A stretch of DNA of 64,000 bases, from positions 93,116,015 to 93,180,014 of the forward strand of contig OX457027.1 in NCBI GenBank assembly GCA_949752745.1, in the 5' to 3' direction. Of this stretch, positions 22,326-33,180 are shown piece by piece. This DNA is from Protula sp. h YS-2021. Lineage: Eukaryota > Annelida > Polychaeta > Sabellida > Serpulidae. The position numbers and the translations under genes are program-made. Each line of letters begins with the position of its first letter. Position 1 is the stretch's first letter. The notes under the pieces are model-generated. The model saw only the letters and a program-made list of their open reading frames with translations, was not told the origin of the DNA and did no database searches.

Positions 22326-22965
22326 TTAAATGCAATAATCACTACCATATATCCTACATCTACGAGACCAATAAATAGTCATTATTATATAAACCACTAT
22401 CATACAACATTCTGACGACCTATACAGCATCACTATATACAACGCCATGACGGCGTCCTGATATGGCGTCCTGATCATCCGTACATTTCTGTCATACAGT
22501 GTCCTGACGACACATATAACGCATCTATCAAACAACGCCCTGACGTCACTACCACACACTATCGTCTTGACATACTACAACGTCGTTACTACATACACAG
22601 TGTCCTGATAATCTATATCATGCCACTACATCAAACATTCAGACATTCAATAAAACAGTCTGACATTCCGTAAAACGTCACTAGCTTGCAGTTGTCGTGA
22701 TGACTTAAATCTCACAATCATAGAATCACCTGACGGCACATACAACGTCACTGTGGAGCTCCCTGGCACACAATAAAACGTAGCTACCATATTTCACATT
22801 TCCTACTATAAGAACCATTTAAATGCAATATTTAGACCACCCAATACGACGTCATTACAACAACAAATTCTTACATCCCACAAGAAGTCAGTATCATACA
22901 GTCACTATCAAGTCCTGACGAACAATACAGCGTCACTACCATTCAACGCCGTGATTAGCCATAAA
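22326..22965. repeat. Degenerate tandem repeat with CCTGACG..CATA..ACGTCACTAC units
   Basis: Blocks such as 'cctgacgacacatataacg', 'cctgacgtcactaccac', 'cctgacggcacatacaacg' and 'cctgacgaacaatacagcg' recur every 35-45 bases with poor conservation. One unit (near 22541) contains the palindrome TGACGTCA. Confidence 0.5.
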
Positions 22966-24940
22966 AAGTCCAGATGCCCCATACACCATCACCTACCTAG
23001 ACGTTTCAATGTCGATATTGTTAAGTCATAATAATTGTTTTGACATGACTAAAGATTGTTTCGTACGTGGTAGAGTCACGACAACCGCCATGCAATGTAT
23101 GTCTAGCCCTAAAAGATTGAATAGAATGGTTTTGCATTAAAATTCCTCTGCTAATGCCATTGAGAATGCAGCGTTATGAATAGGTTACCTGTGCACACTT
23201 AGCTATAGAATTGCATTGTGCCTAAATTACCTATTTAGCGTACAATAGGATGACATCTGGCATATTGCATACATAATTGAACCATATATAAGCTAGACCG
23301 TTTTCGATGGCGGGTGGAAAAAATTACGCTTGGGATCACATAAAAGGATTCTGAATATTTAAAATTTTAGAATTATTTCAAAATCTTTGTTAGCAATCGT
23401 GCAAGATTTGTCTGTCAATGCTCGCTCTCCTCCTTCGTACTACCTTCGATATCTGCTAAATCGCTCCATATCACGTGTCATCATTTTGCAACATTGCTCA
23501 GATTCTATCGCTTGAGCGTAATAATTAATTTAAAAGGGTCCTTCTAGCAAGCCTTGTAGGCGAATCAGTAACAAGAGTTAAGATAGCGAGGGAGCGGTGT
23601 CAAGCATAGGTATTCTCAAGCATAGGCTTAGACAAAAGTGTTTTTACCGTGGTATGTTTGGCTTTTCTCCCTCCCAATACGTTTTGTGCCGTTTTGTTTG
23701 TGCCAGAAAAGACAAATAATATGTCATATATGCACACATAATGAACCAGACATATTATTTGATGAATGTAGCATGTACCATCTATAGGAACGTCATAAAC
23801 CGATGATTTGTCATGTTTGCAAATAATATGAACAGAAAAGCCTAAAACAGCACTAAACACATCAGGTGCATTTGAAAAATGTGGTTGTGCCAATATACCA
23901 TATTTATCATGCTGCTCCTCGAGAATGTTTAATCATAGAGAAAAACGGAACATTAATAATGTTCTTAATATTCAGTTAAAATTATTGTTTAAATGTATTT
24001 AATATATAATTGTTTAAAAACTGAAAACGGGGATTGAAAATGGAAAGAGTACCACTTTCAATATTGAAAGAGTACCACTTTAAAATTACAGTATCCATAC
24101 GTTAGAGTTAAAAGTTTTATTTATTGACAAGCAACAATTGCTTGTAAATATACAGACTTTGTAACATGTGCAGCATTATGTGACATCCAGGTTGAAAATT
24201 TTTACTTTTACACAGGTATTATGCAATACAAATAGAAACTTGCGACATACGAGTTAAATGATTGCACATATTTACAAGCAAATTTAAAAATAAACCCACA
24301 ATACTTTTCAAATGATAATGCTATCCATCGTTACCGCACTTATTGCGATATTATTAATAAAGCTGATCCGTCTGGCTAGCATTCGTTGAATGGTCTTAAT
24401 CGATAGAAACAATTTACTTTCTATAATCACCAGATAACTGCAAGGTCTTGCTACATCTAAATCATGCTAGAAATTCCATAATTTTGGAGATGTACCGCGC
24501 TGTAAAGCACTATATGTAGCTCACACTCACTCAACACGAATACAAATTAACGCTTTTTTTACTACAAATCAAGTATGTCATGTATAAAACCTGAAAATAT
24601 AGTGAATAAGATAACTTAGTAAATCTTTATACTGTATCGTGATATGTATTAGCAATATAATAGAAAGATAGTACTTAGTGTAATACCATTAATGGTTTAA
24701 AGTTAGGTGCTAGAGTGGTTTAAAATCACAAGAATTAACAATTTAGACAAGACTTGTTTTAATTTTGAATTTTCGTGTTTATATTTTGAATTAACTGACC
24801 GTTACAGCGCACTAACATACACGGCACAGTGAAGCACCTACAGAGTGTCATAGTGTGTTTTGTTTTCAGCTCGAAAATGCGCAGTATTCGTTCATCGTGC
24901 ATTGATTACAGTTCTGAGGAATGATAGGGATCGATACGGC
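22966..24940. other. AT-rich intergenic DNA
   Basis: No supportable gene. Open frames here, for example 23600-23893 on the minus strand, have no motif or splice context. Confidence 0.35.
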
Positions 24941-24947
24941 ATCAAGG

Positions 24948-25002
24948 ATGCTTTCTGTTCCACTAATTATAGTGTGCATGACAAAATGCGGAATACATAA
25001 GG
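24948..25002 (+). CDS. Possible signal-peptide exon
   Basis: ATG followed by LSVPLIIVCMTKCGIHK reads as a short signal peptide, and GTGGGT could be a phase 1 donor. No partner exon is recognised with confidence; chance is a real alternative. Confidence 0.2.
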
Positions 25003-25708
25003 GTGGGTAAATCTTCTCTCCTGTCAGTAATTCATGAGGAATAGTCGGATGAGCTGATTTCTCCCTTTGAAATACAGTAAAAAGATTATCATATTTTTAG
25101 ATATATTCAGAGATGCTCAGAGTCAACAGTTCAGTAAATCAACTTGATCAACTAAACAAATTTTATTTGACTAAAACTTCCTGAGTGTTAGGACATTAAT
25201 GAATAAAATCCTTAATACCTTTATCCCAAATTATACGTTAGAAAATGTATATGGATGAAAAGTGCATTGTATTTTCCTTAAAGAGTAATCACATAAGTCG
25301 AAATAAGCTCAACGCTGAAAATAGCACGTGACGTGTTAAAAAATCATGAAGTTGTACAAAATGCTACTGGATAAACTTTTAAGTTAGAACACATACCAAG
25401 CTCTGTAGAAAGTTACCAGTGACCCACCGAACCTAAGTAACCACATTTTCTAACTTAACTGACAAGGTTCATTTAGTTTTATGCCACATAATAGCTGTAA
25501 AATACATAAAATTACTATCAAAATAAAACCTTTTATTCTCTCATCATATTTACTGGCATGCATGTACAACATGTTAGTTTTTGACACTGCATAGAAAAAA
25601 CTCGATGACACCTGCTACTGCCACTGTGTTTATAGCTGTTCAATTCTATATATTATTTTGGGTGTTCAACACTCCAGCTGTAACATATGTCAACACCGCT
25701 TCATGTGA

Positions 25709-25814
25709 ATGCGTTCACTCTTCGCAGTCTGTTTACTGGTTACATATGCGGCTACAGTTGCTAACTGTTTTTTAACTGTGCAAGAATTTCAACAAAATAG
25801 TTTTATTAAAGTAG
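25709..25814 (+). CDS. Possible secreted-peptide first exon
   Basis: ATG opens MRSLFAVCLLVTYAATVANC, a good signal peptide with a cysteine at the predicted cleavage region. A GTATTC donor at 25815 gives phase 1, compatible with the small open exon at 26109-26159. Product unknown. Confidence 0.3.
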
Positions 25815-26108
25815 GTATTCTGTCAGCCTCAATCCGTGAGGCTGATGAGATAGAAATTTCCAAACCTTACATGATAACTTTGGTACTTTGGGAAAAGATA
25901 TAAAAGTAACCTTCTGAACCACATATATCCGGAGTTATATTTAATGTTTGTCTGCACTGATGTGCTGTTATATTATCATTTATCAGAGCTCAAGTCATAC
26001 AACTATATTCATCTATCAGATGACTAGGTCTAGGTCTAGACTAGGTCATTGTAAAAAATGTTGTGTACTTGACCGATTGTTCATTTATCTGTCTGTCCAT
26101 CCGAGCAG

Positions 26109-26159
26109 AAGGCTTTGACCTGACCTGGTTTCATGATTACGCTTGGTGCTTCGTCAAAG
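26109..26159 (+). CDS. Possible small exon, phase 1-1
   Basis: Flanked by 'cgagcag' and a consensus GTAAGA donor, it reads GFDLTWFHDYAWCFVKG in the phase that fits 25709-25814. No family is recognised; downstream exons were not found. Confidence 0.3.
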
Positions 26160-26271
26160 GTAAGAACAGTCACACATTTAACAAAATATAAGGTACCAGA
26201 TTATATAACTGAAAATAACGTAAACATTTCTAAAACAAAGTGTATCAAATTGAAGGTGAAGGATTAGCATG

Positions 26272-26460
26272 TCGTTAAAAAGCGAGGTAATGTAACGCCA
26301 TACCAAAATGCATGGTTAGAGTATGTCTTCTGATATATAAGGTTGAAGATATCTAGCAAAAGACTACCTATGGAATCCCATAAAAAGCGAGGTAAGGTAA
26401 CGCCATATAAAAAATGCATGGTTAGAGTATGTCTTTTAAAGATATGATGTTTGAAGATAT
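26272..26460. repeat. Two-copy tandem repeat, about 112 bp
   Basis: 'aaaaagcgaggta', 'gtaacgccata' and 'aaaatgcatggttagagtatgtctt' occur twice, near 26277 and 26390, in the same order. Confidence 0.7.
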
Positions 26461-27589
26461 GCAACAAAAGATGACATAGAGTATCACATAAAAAGATGAG
26501 TAGATTTAGCCACTTCTTGCCAAGAACTAACAGTTAACAAAACAGATAAGGCTACACCTTACGATACTTAACAACACATCTTGCCAAAAGGTGAATTGAG
26601 GAAATACCTAAATAATTCGACGCAGCAGGAAATAGGCTATATGTAATGATGAAGTAAGAGCAAATCTGAAATTAGTCCAGACGAAGATATATTGAATGAA
26701 AATGAACTAAGTTGAATCTTTACGAACTTGTTAGACTGTTGCAGTTAATGGTACGTTAGAGAAGGACTCATTAATTTTAGTTGCTATGACTTTCACGTTG
26801 ATATTTTGCAAGATAATTGCAACTATATTATTGAAAAAAAGGTGTTATGAATTTAAATATATTATCATTTACTATGTAAAAGGCTTTCTGAGTTTTTCAA
26901 CCCGGTCAAACTGCAAATGCTTTGCAAATACACACTCAATGAGCAAAGCCCATCATTTTACTCGATAGAGAAGCAACCTTTTTTCATAAGATTAATGTTT
27001 ATGCTATAATCCTTTAGGTTCTTAAAAGATTTGCACCAGTTAGCTGTACAAAACTTTGAACCTCTACAGTTGCACCGTAGAAATCTAGCAAAACTAGCAA
27101 TACGTTTTCAGGTTAGTGCACGTCAAGTGACGTTATCAAGTGACAAACAAGTGTCCATTTAAATATTATTTGAGCCGTACACGAGTTTCCTCCGACCTTT
27201 GGCGTGATTTGCTAAGTTTTTCACATCGCCGCACTGCATAATCTAACAACTGAAAGTGGGTGCAAAAACATTTAAATTTTGATTTTAAAGTTTTTAAAAA
27301 TATTTTTTATTATTTTTTGCTGCTTTTAATTTCTTAACTTTGTTCCTTAACTACCTATTTAATTTGTATTGTTTTACTATTTATTTAGAAGATTGGATTT
27401 TTCCTTTTTGTTACTTTTATATTGTCTATTGAAGCCATTATATGATCAGTGTTGTTTCATTTACCAGTTAATATTCACCTATTTGTCTGAAGGGTAATAT
27501 GGGCATTTGCTTTTCGAGACAGTTCTTCCAGGAGCTGTTTCTTTTGTCAGTAATTTAAAAATAATAACCATTCTTCGCAATATAAGCTG

Positions 27590-28680
27590 ATAAAGTGAAG
27601 CATAGCACTCCAAAGGGGGCTTAAAGGCAATCGACTTTAAGTCGCACGATAAAGCACTAAAATTGGCATGGATATCACGAATCTTAAATAATAATAAATG
27701 GTGTAAAATACTGCGCTTCTATGTAGCCAGACTTGGTGGGTTTAGTTATCTGCCAAGGTGTAATTTTGATGTCAGCAAGTTGGCATATATACCGCCCTTC
27801 TATAGAGAAATTTTGAAAAATTTCCGTGAAGTGTTTTAAACAGGCAAAGATTCAGCAAAAATTCTGTGGAACAATAAAAATATATTAATAAACAACACGC
27901 AAATATTTTCTAAAAGCTGGTTTGATAAAGGCATCCATCTTACAAAGGACCTACAGGATGCAAACGGTAACTGGTTAACTGTGAAACATTTTACTGAAGT
28001 ATATAATCTGAAGGTGAACTTTTTAACTTTTCATGCAGTTAAATCCGCAATTAAATTACGAGTTGATGTCGATTCCCGAATCGCGTTCAATAATTTCGTG
28101 TTTGAGACTGGTCAAAATCTTTTGGACATCTCGAAGGCCAAGTCAAAACTCTTTTATAATGAGTTGATAAAAGGGTGGATAAAGACCCTACCAGTCACAG
28201 CTTCTGGTAAAATGCCGGTTTCGAAACAAATGCCGTATATAAAAGTACTGCTCTTATGACAGCGTCCAGCAGAAGCAGTAAACTTGTAGCGTTTCACTAT
28301 AAAATAATCCAAAACATTGTAGCGCATAACGTAAACCTAAAAAATGGGGCATAAGACAGACCAACAAGTGCAAATATTGTTTAACTGAGTGCGACTTGTC
28401 TCACACATTTCTTAACTGCCCAAACACAGTTAAAATTATAAAAACTTCGTTCAGAAACTTGGGAATTAATTACATCAACGCTGAAGAGTTTCTGATAGGC
28501 TCCCCCGATAAAGTAAAATATCATATCGTTCTCCTAATAAAGTATCTTATTTGGAAAGCTCGGTTCTATGACTACCAATTTCAACATTCTATTGTGCAGT
28601 CTATTGTGCAGTCTATTGTCTATTGTGCAGTCAGCAGAAATAAACTAAGATGTAAATTTGAGTTGTTTCCTACTTCGTAA
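27590..28680 (+). mobile_element. Decayed LINE ORF2 C-terminal region (L1/Tx1-like)
   Basis: Translated blocks match the region after the reverse transcriptase in L1/Tx1-type LINEs: KGGLKAIDFKSHDKALKLAW, then ILWNNKNILIN and KSWFDKGIHLTKDLQDANGN, then a CKYC...HTFLNC zinc-knuckle-like end (about 28370-28420). A stop near 27838 and frame changes near 28260-28380 show it is dead. No 5' half is present. Confidence 0.65.
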
Positions 28681-29199
28681 TATCTGCTGAAAATTGTAAA
28701 TGCAACTGTTATATATACTGTAATATATATATAGCTATGCAAGTACCATTATGGCGACAAATAGCAAAAAATATGCATCTGTTCTTCCTGTATTAATATA
28801 TATAATTCATATATATTCAGTTCATTTTATTTGGGTGACTTTTGTCGTGGTTCATATTGTAAAATATTAAAATGTGTAAGGTTCACTATTTAGGAAAACA
28901 ATTCAAACTGATATAAAACAATGAACAAAACATTCAAGAAGACAATACAAGATACTAGATATCACAGAAAGAGATTTCCCATTTGAAAATGCTGTTAGGA
29001 CTGTGAGCCATTTTCAATTTCAAAATACCTTGACACATTTAATTATTTCTAAAATCAATTCTACAGTGACAATTTAGAGAGCAATTTGTGCATGTAAGCA
29101 GTAGAATTTAATAATTTACACTACCATAAGCTAGAAAGCTACCACAAAGAAAAACCGTGAAAATAGCATAGTTCACGCAATACTTACTGGTCTTAAATA

Positions 29200-29600
29200 C
29201 AAGTCTTAACCCTGTGGCAACTAAGTCTCTTTTCAAGACTAAACTGACGTCCCTTCCACATCACCGAGACACCTTCCACGTGCAGAAGGTTGTTTACTTA
29301 TTGCGATCTACGCATCAGAAACTTAATATCCGGACTAAACTCGTCGTCCCATATTGCTTCAGAACCAGGACATCAGCCTCTTCGGGTCAACACATATTTG
29401 ACACATTAAACTGAAGCGAATTCTGCATATGCTTACCACTGATCTCAAAGTGACCATCCCTGACCAAATCCTAGAGATAAAATCCCGACAAGTTAGAGAG
29501 TATGAAAAAGGGCCTGGATTAGTATTGTTGAAGCACCTGTCAAATGCAAAGAGTTGAATATATTTAATTATCCCAAAAAACTAGGATGTAGAAAACCGTA
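29200..29600 (+). other. Unassigned open stretch, possible transposon remnant
   Basis: The 66-codon frame at 29214-29414 and a following frame (LTTDLKVTIPDQILEIKSRQ, about 29430-29490) look protein-like but match no family that I recognise. The short distance to the tandem element at 29.66 kb suggests mobile-element debris. Confidence 0.25.
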
Positions 29601-29659
29601 CTCTCAGAATGGGACTGAGGTTTCTGCCATGTCATATAAATCAATTAGCTGATACAGTG

Positions 29660-31130
29660 AGCCTGTCAAAATCGCTCAAAATCGCTCTATTTCTAACCGG
29701 TTTCGAGTTTGAGCATGACCTAGAAGTACAAGGTCAAAGAGGTACCTCTTATGTGACGTTGTTTAAACCGAAAGGGTCGATAATGAGCTCAAAATCGCTA
29801 TATCAATAACCGTTTTCGAGATAATAGTGAACTTCCTGTTTTGACTTTGACCGTGACCTAGAAGTTCAAGAGGTACCTCTTATCTTACGTAGTTTAGGCC
29901 CAAAGAGTCGTAAATGAGCTCAAAATCACTGTATCTAACCTTAGTAGTGGTCTTCTGTTTTTTTTGTTTTTGACGGTGACCCAGAAGGTCAAGGCCACGG
30001 AGGTACCTCTAACGTAACGTTGTTCAGGACCAAAGGGTCTAAAATGAGCTCAAAATCACTCTAACGGTTATCGAGATAACAGTCAACTTCCGGTTTTTTA
30101 TCTTGACCGTGACCGAGGTAAATCTTATGTAACCTTGTTAGACCTAAAGAGTCGAAAATGAGTTCTAAATAGGTAAAAAACTTCCGGTTTTTGACTTTGA
30201 CCGTGACCAAGAAGGTCAGGGTCACCGAGGTAAATCTTATGTAACCTTGTTTAGGCCTAATGGGTCGAAAATAAGCTCTAAATAGCTCTATCTCTAACCG
30301 TTTTCGAGATAGTAGTGAACTTCCTGTTTTTTACCTTGATCGTGACCCAGAATGTCAACGTCATCGATGTGCATATAACGTAACGTTGTTTAGGCCAAAA
30401 GGGTTGAAAATGAGCTCAAAATCGCTCTGTCTCTAATCGTTTTCCAGATAATAGTCAACTTCTGGTTTTTGACATTGACTGTGACCCAGAACGTCAAGGT
30501 CACCGAGGTACCTCTTATGTAACGTTGTTTAGGCCCAAACGGCCAAAAATAAGCTCACATACGCTCTATCTCCAACCGTTTTCCAGATAGTAGTCAACTT
30601 CCGGTTTTTGGCCTAGACCGTGACCCAGAAGGTCAAGGTCACCGAAGTACATCTAATGTGACGTTGTTTAGGCCCAAAGGTTCGAAAATAAGCTCAAAAT
30701 CGCTCTGCCTCTAATAGTTTTCGAGATAATAATCAATTTCCGGATTTTGACCTTGACCGTGACCCAGAAGGTCAAGGTCACCAAGGTACCTGTTGCTTGA
30801 GGTCAAGGTTACCGACGTACCTGTTATATGACGTTGTTTAGGACCAACGGGTCGAAAATGACCTCAAAATCGCTCTGTCTCTAACCGTTTTCGAGATAAT
30901 AGTGAACTTCCGGTTTAGACCTTTTTACTGATTTGACGACATCTCGTCACCTTCTATCACTTTGCCAAATTTCATCGTCCCACGTTAAATAACGTAGGAG
31001 GAGTTTTCTGGAAACATCCGTGACGGAAGAAAGAGAAGAAAAAAGGAAAAAAAGGGGCAGAAATTTCGAGAAAAACTACAAACTTATACCCATTTGCAAA
31101 TGAAATTTGCAAGTGGGAATTAACCATTCC
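29660..31130. repeat. Tandem element with units of about 138 bp and palindromic AGGTCA hexamers
   Basis: About ten units share 'cgaaaatgagctcaaaatcg', 'ctaaccgttttcgagataa', 'tgaccttgaccgtgaccc', 'aaggtcaaggtcaccgaggt' and 'acgttgtttaggcc'. Anchor spacing ranges from 109 to 170 bases. The right end has a purine-rich segment and 'cccatttgcaaatgaaattt' before 'gtgggaattaa', which parallels the element at 1-560. It appears non-coding. Confidence 0.8.
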
Positions 31131-32211
31131 TTACACCTAGATAAAATTGAAACAGCTTCAATAGAGTCAGACTATATATTTTGCTTATTTCTGACGTGCT
31201 GAACTTATAACATCATCGATTATAGAACACAGCTTTACTTGTAAACACCCACAGGTGATCAGCAATCTGACTCTCTTTGGTAGGAATCTGTCAATAAGCA
31301 TCCCGCATTATTGAACTTTTCAATTATATGCATACATACCATAAAGGTGTCGGGTATTCATTTTATTTATTCATTTATGAATATTTATGAAAGCAAAGAC
31401 TTCATAAATATTTCACTGCTTCATGTGTCTATCGTCAATCGTCGCTTAAAATATTGAACAGCTATCATATATTTATTTATTTATTTAAACCATCAATAAG
31501 GTGAGCATATTAACACACTATGCAAACTAAAGTTAGACAGAAGATAACAGTTCAGATCATGCACTGGGATATCAGTATTAAACATTTGGCCATATAAATG
31601 GATGTAAACCTTATCAATAACAGTCTGTACTCTCGGTATATTTAAAGCTTGCAACAGAGGGCTATAGTGACAAGATTTTCTCAGACCCACACATTGTTAA
31701 ATTAGAGAACCTTGACATTTTTCTACAGCAGAGATTACTCTTTGAGTCGCATTTATAGCTTCAAACCCGTAGGGTAGGCTAGGAGAGCATACGGTATTCC
31801 ACAGATGGGCTTTAACAGATGCTATGGGAGTCCAGGGTAACACATTTCAATCTCACCTAGAATATAATACGAGTATAAGTTTGTTTATCAAAGTGGGTAG
31901 CGTAGCTAAGGTTTGAATGATCTGTAACACCAAGTATATCCATCGAACATATTGTTTCAAGCGCAGCTTGTTTCGGATGCCACGTTGAAGATACTCTAAA
32001 TGGGTTATAAAACACTTTAAGACACAGCTGTGTTTCTGGTATTTTTTATTTATTTTTACATAATTATAGAGCAACATAATTATTTTGAATTATTGTTATG
32101 AATCACTATGTTGTCATCCGTATTTTTATAGCAATTAAACCCTCGAATGATATAAATGTAAAACACAAGAAAAACGTATCTTGTAGTCCTATTTAGTAAT
32201 ATAAACTAATT
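31131..32211. other. Intergenic, 3' side of fucosyltransferase locus B
   Basis: AT-rich; no gene supported. Several 'tttatt' sites near 32040-32055 could serve as minus-strand poly(A) signals. Confidence 0.35.
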
Positions 32212-33180
32212 CTAGAAGGATGAATTATTCAATGCATTTTTATAGAAATGAGCAACAGAAAAGCAATCGTTTTCTGTACTCCAAATGAATGGATCCTCAA
32301 TGTTTGTTGCACTAGAAAATTTATTCATGTATTTGCATAATTGACAAACATAGTCATCACGCTGGTGGTGCCGAACGGAGAATTGTTTCTTCCACGAAAA
32401 ATAACGATTATATAAGTGATCCTTGCGATCTAAAAACAACAGATAATCAGCGAGCTGTTTAGGGGATGCAAAGTTTCTGACGTCAATGTAAGAATGAGGT
32501 GGAAGTACTGATTTATAGTCAGCTGCTCCTAAAACAACAGGCACAACATTAAGTAACAAAATTTTGTACACTTTCTCCGTGATATACTCCTTGCATAGTG
32601 AATTCTCAAATGCTAAATAAAATTTATATTCTTTATTTAATAGTACATAGCAAGGATTGTCACCATTGAGGAGGTCACCACGTGGGCATGTGTAATTGCC
32701 ACATCTACCGTAAACATCAATGGGTATGTATTGCTGCAGATCACGCACGTAGTTGTCACGGAGGCTGCTTTTTCCACATCTACTCACAAACCACGCCACT
32801 AACTTTGTCTTATTGCTAGCGGCATTACTGGTATAAGTGGTATTATCTTGTATTTGTTTTCGAGTCACATAGCCGTAAGGTAGATGTATGGTAGATGTAG
32901 ATCTGTACGTCACACTTGCATTGAACACTCCTTTGAATTGCTCAAAAGACCTCCCGAAATAATAAGCAGGTGACTCTAAATTAAACCCAATCCATTTTTG
33001 CCACGGAAGACGAAAATCAGGCAAGGAAACATTTAAATGTTTCCTTATTCTTGGCAGGTGTATTATCACGCCATCACATTTTTCAATCATTGCCTTATCT
33101 TGAGTTAATTCACAGTTTGAAAACTGACAATTGTTGAAGAGTGAGTGACCGTCGATTTTCGGGCTACCCAGTCCGAAGAT
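32212..33180 (-). CDS. Fucosyltransferase B catalytic exon (intact)
   Basis: Acceptor 'tttttttttcag' precedes IFGLGSPKIDG, then NCQFSNCELTQDKAM. 322 codons run uninterrupted to the stop at 32212-32214. No separate first exon is visible between 33181 and 33860, so it depends on exon 1 at 35.4-35.8 kb. Confidence 0.85.
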   Translation of the reverse strand: MFGLGSPKIDGHSLFNNCQFSNCELTQDKAMIEKCDGVIIHLPRIRKHLNVSLPDFRLPWQKWIGFNLESPAYYFGRSFEQFKGVFNASVTYRSTSTIHLPYGYVTRKQIQDNTTYTSNAASNKTKLVAWFVSRCGKSSLRDNYVRDLQQYIPIDVYGRCGNYTCPRGDLLNGDNPCYVLLNKEYKFYLAFENSLCKEYITEKVYKILLLNVVPVVLGAADYKSVLPPHSYIDVRNFASPKQLADYLLFLDRKDHLYNRYFSWKKQFSVRHHQRDDYVCQLCKYMNKFSSATNIEDPFIWSTENDCFSVAHFYKNALNNSSF

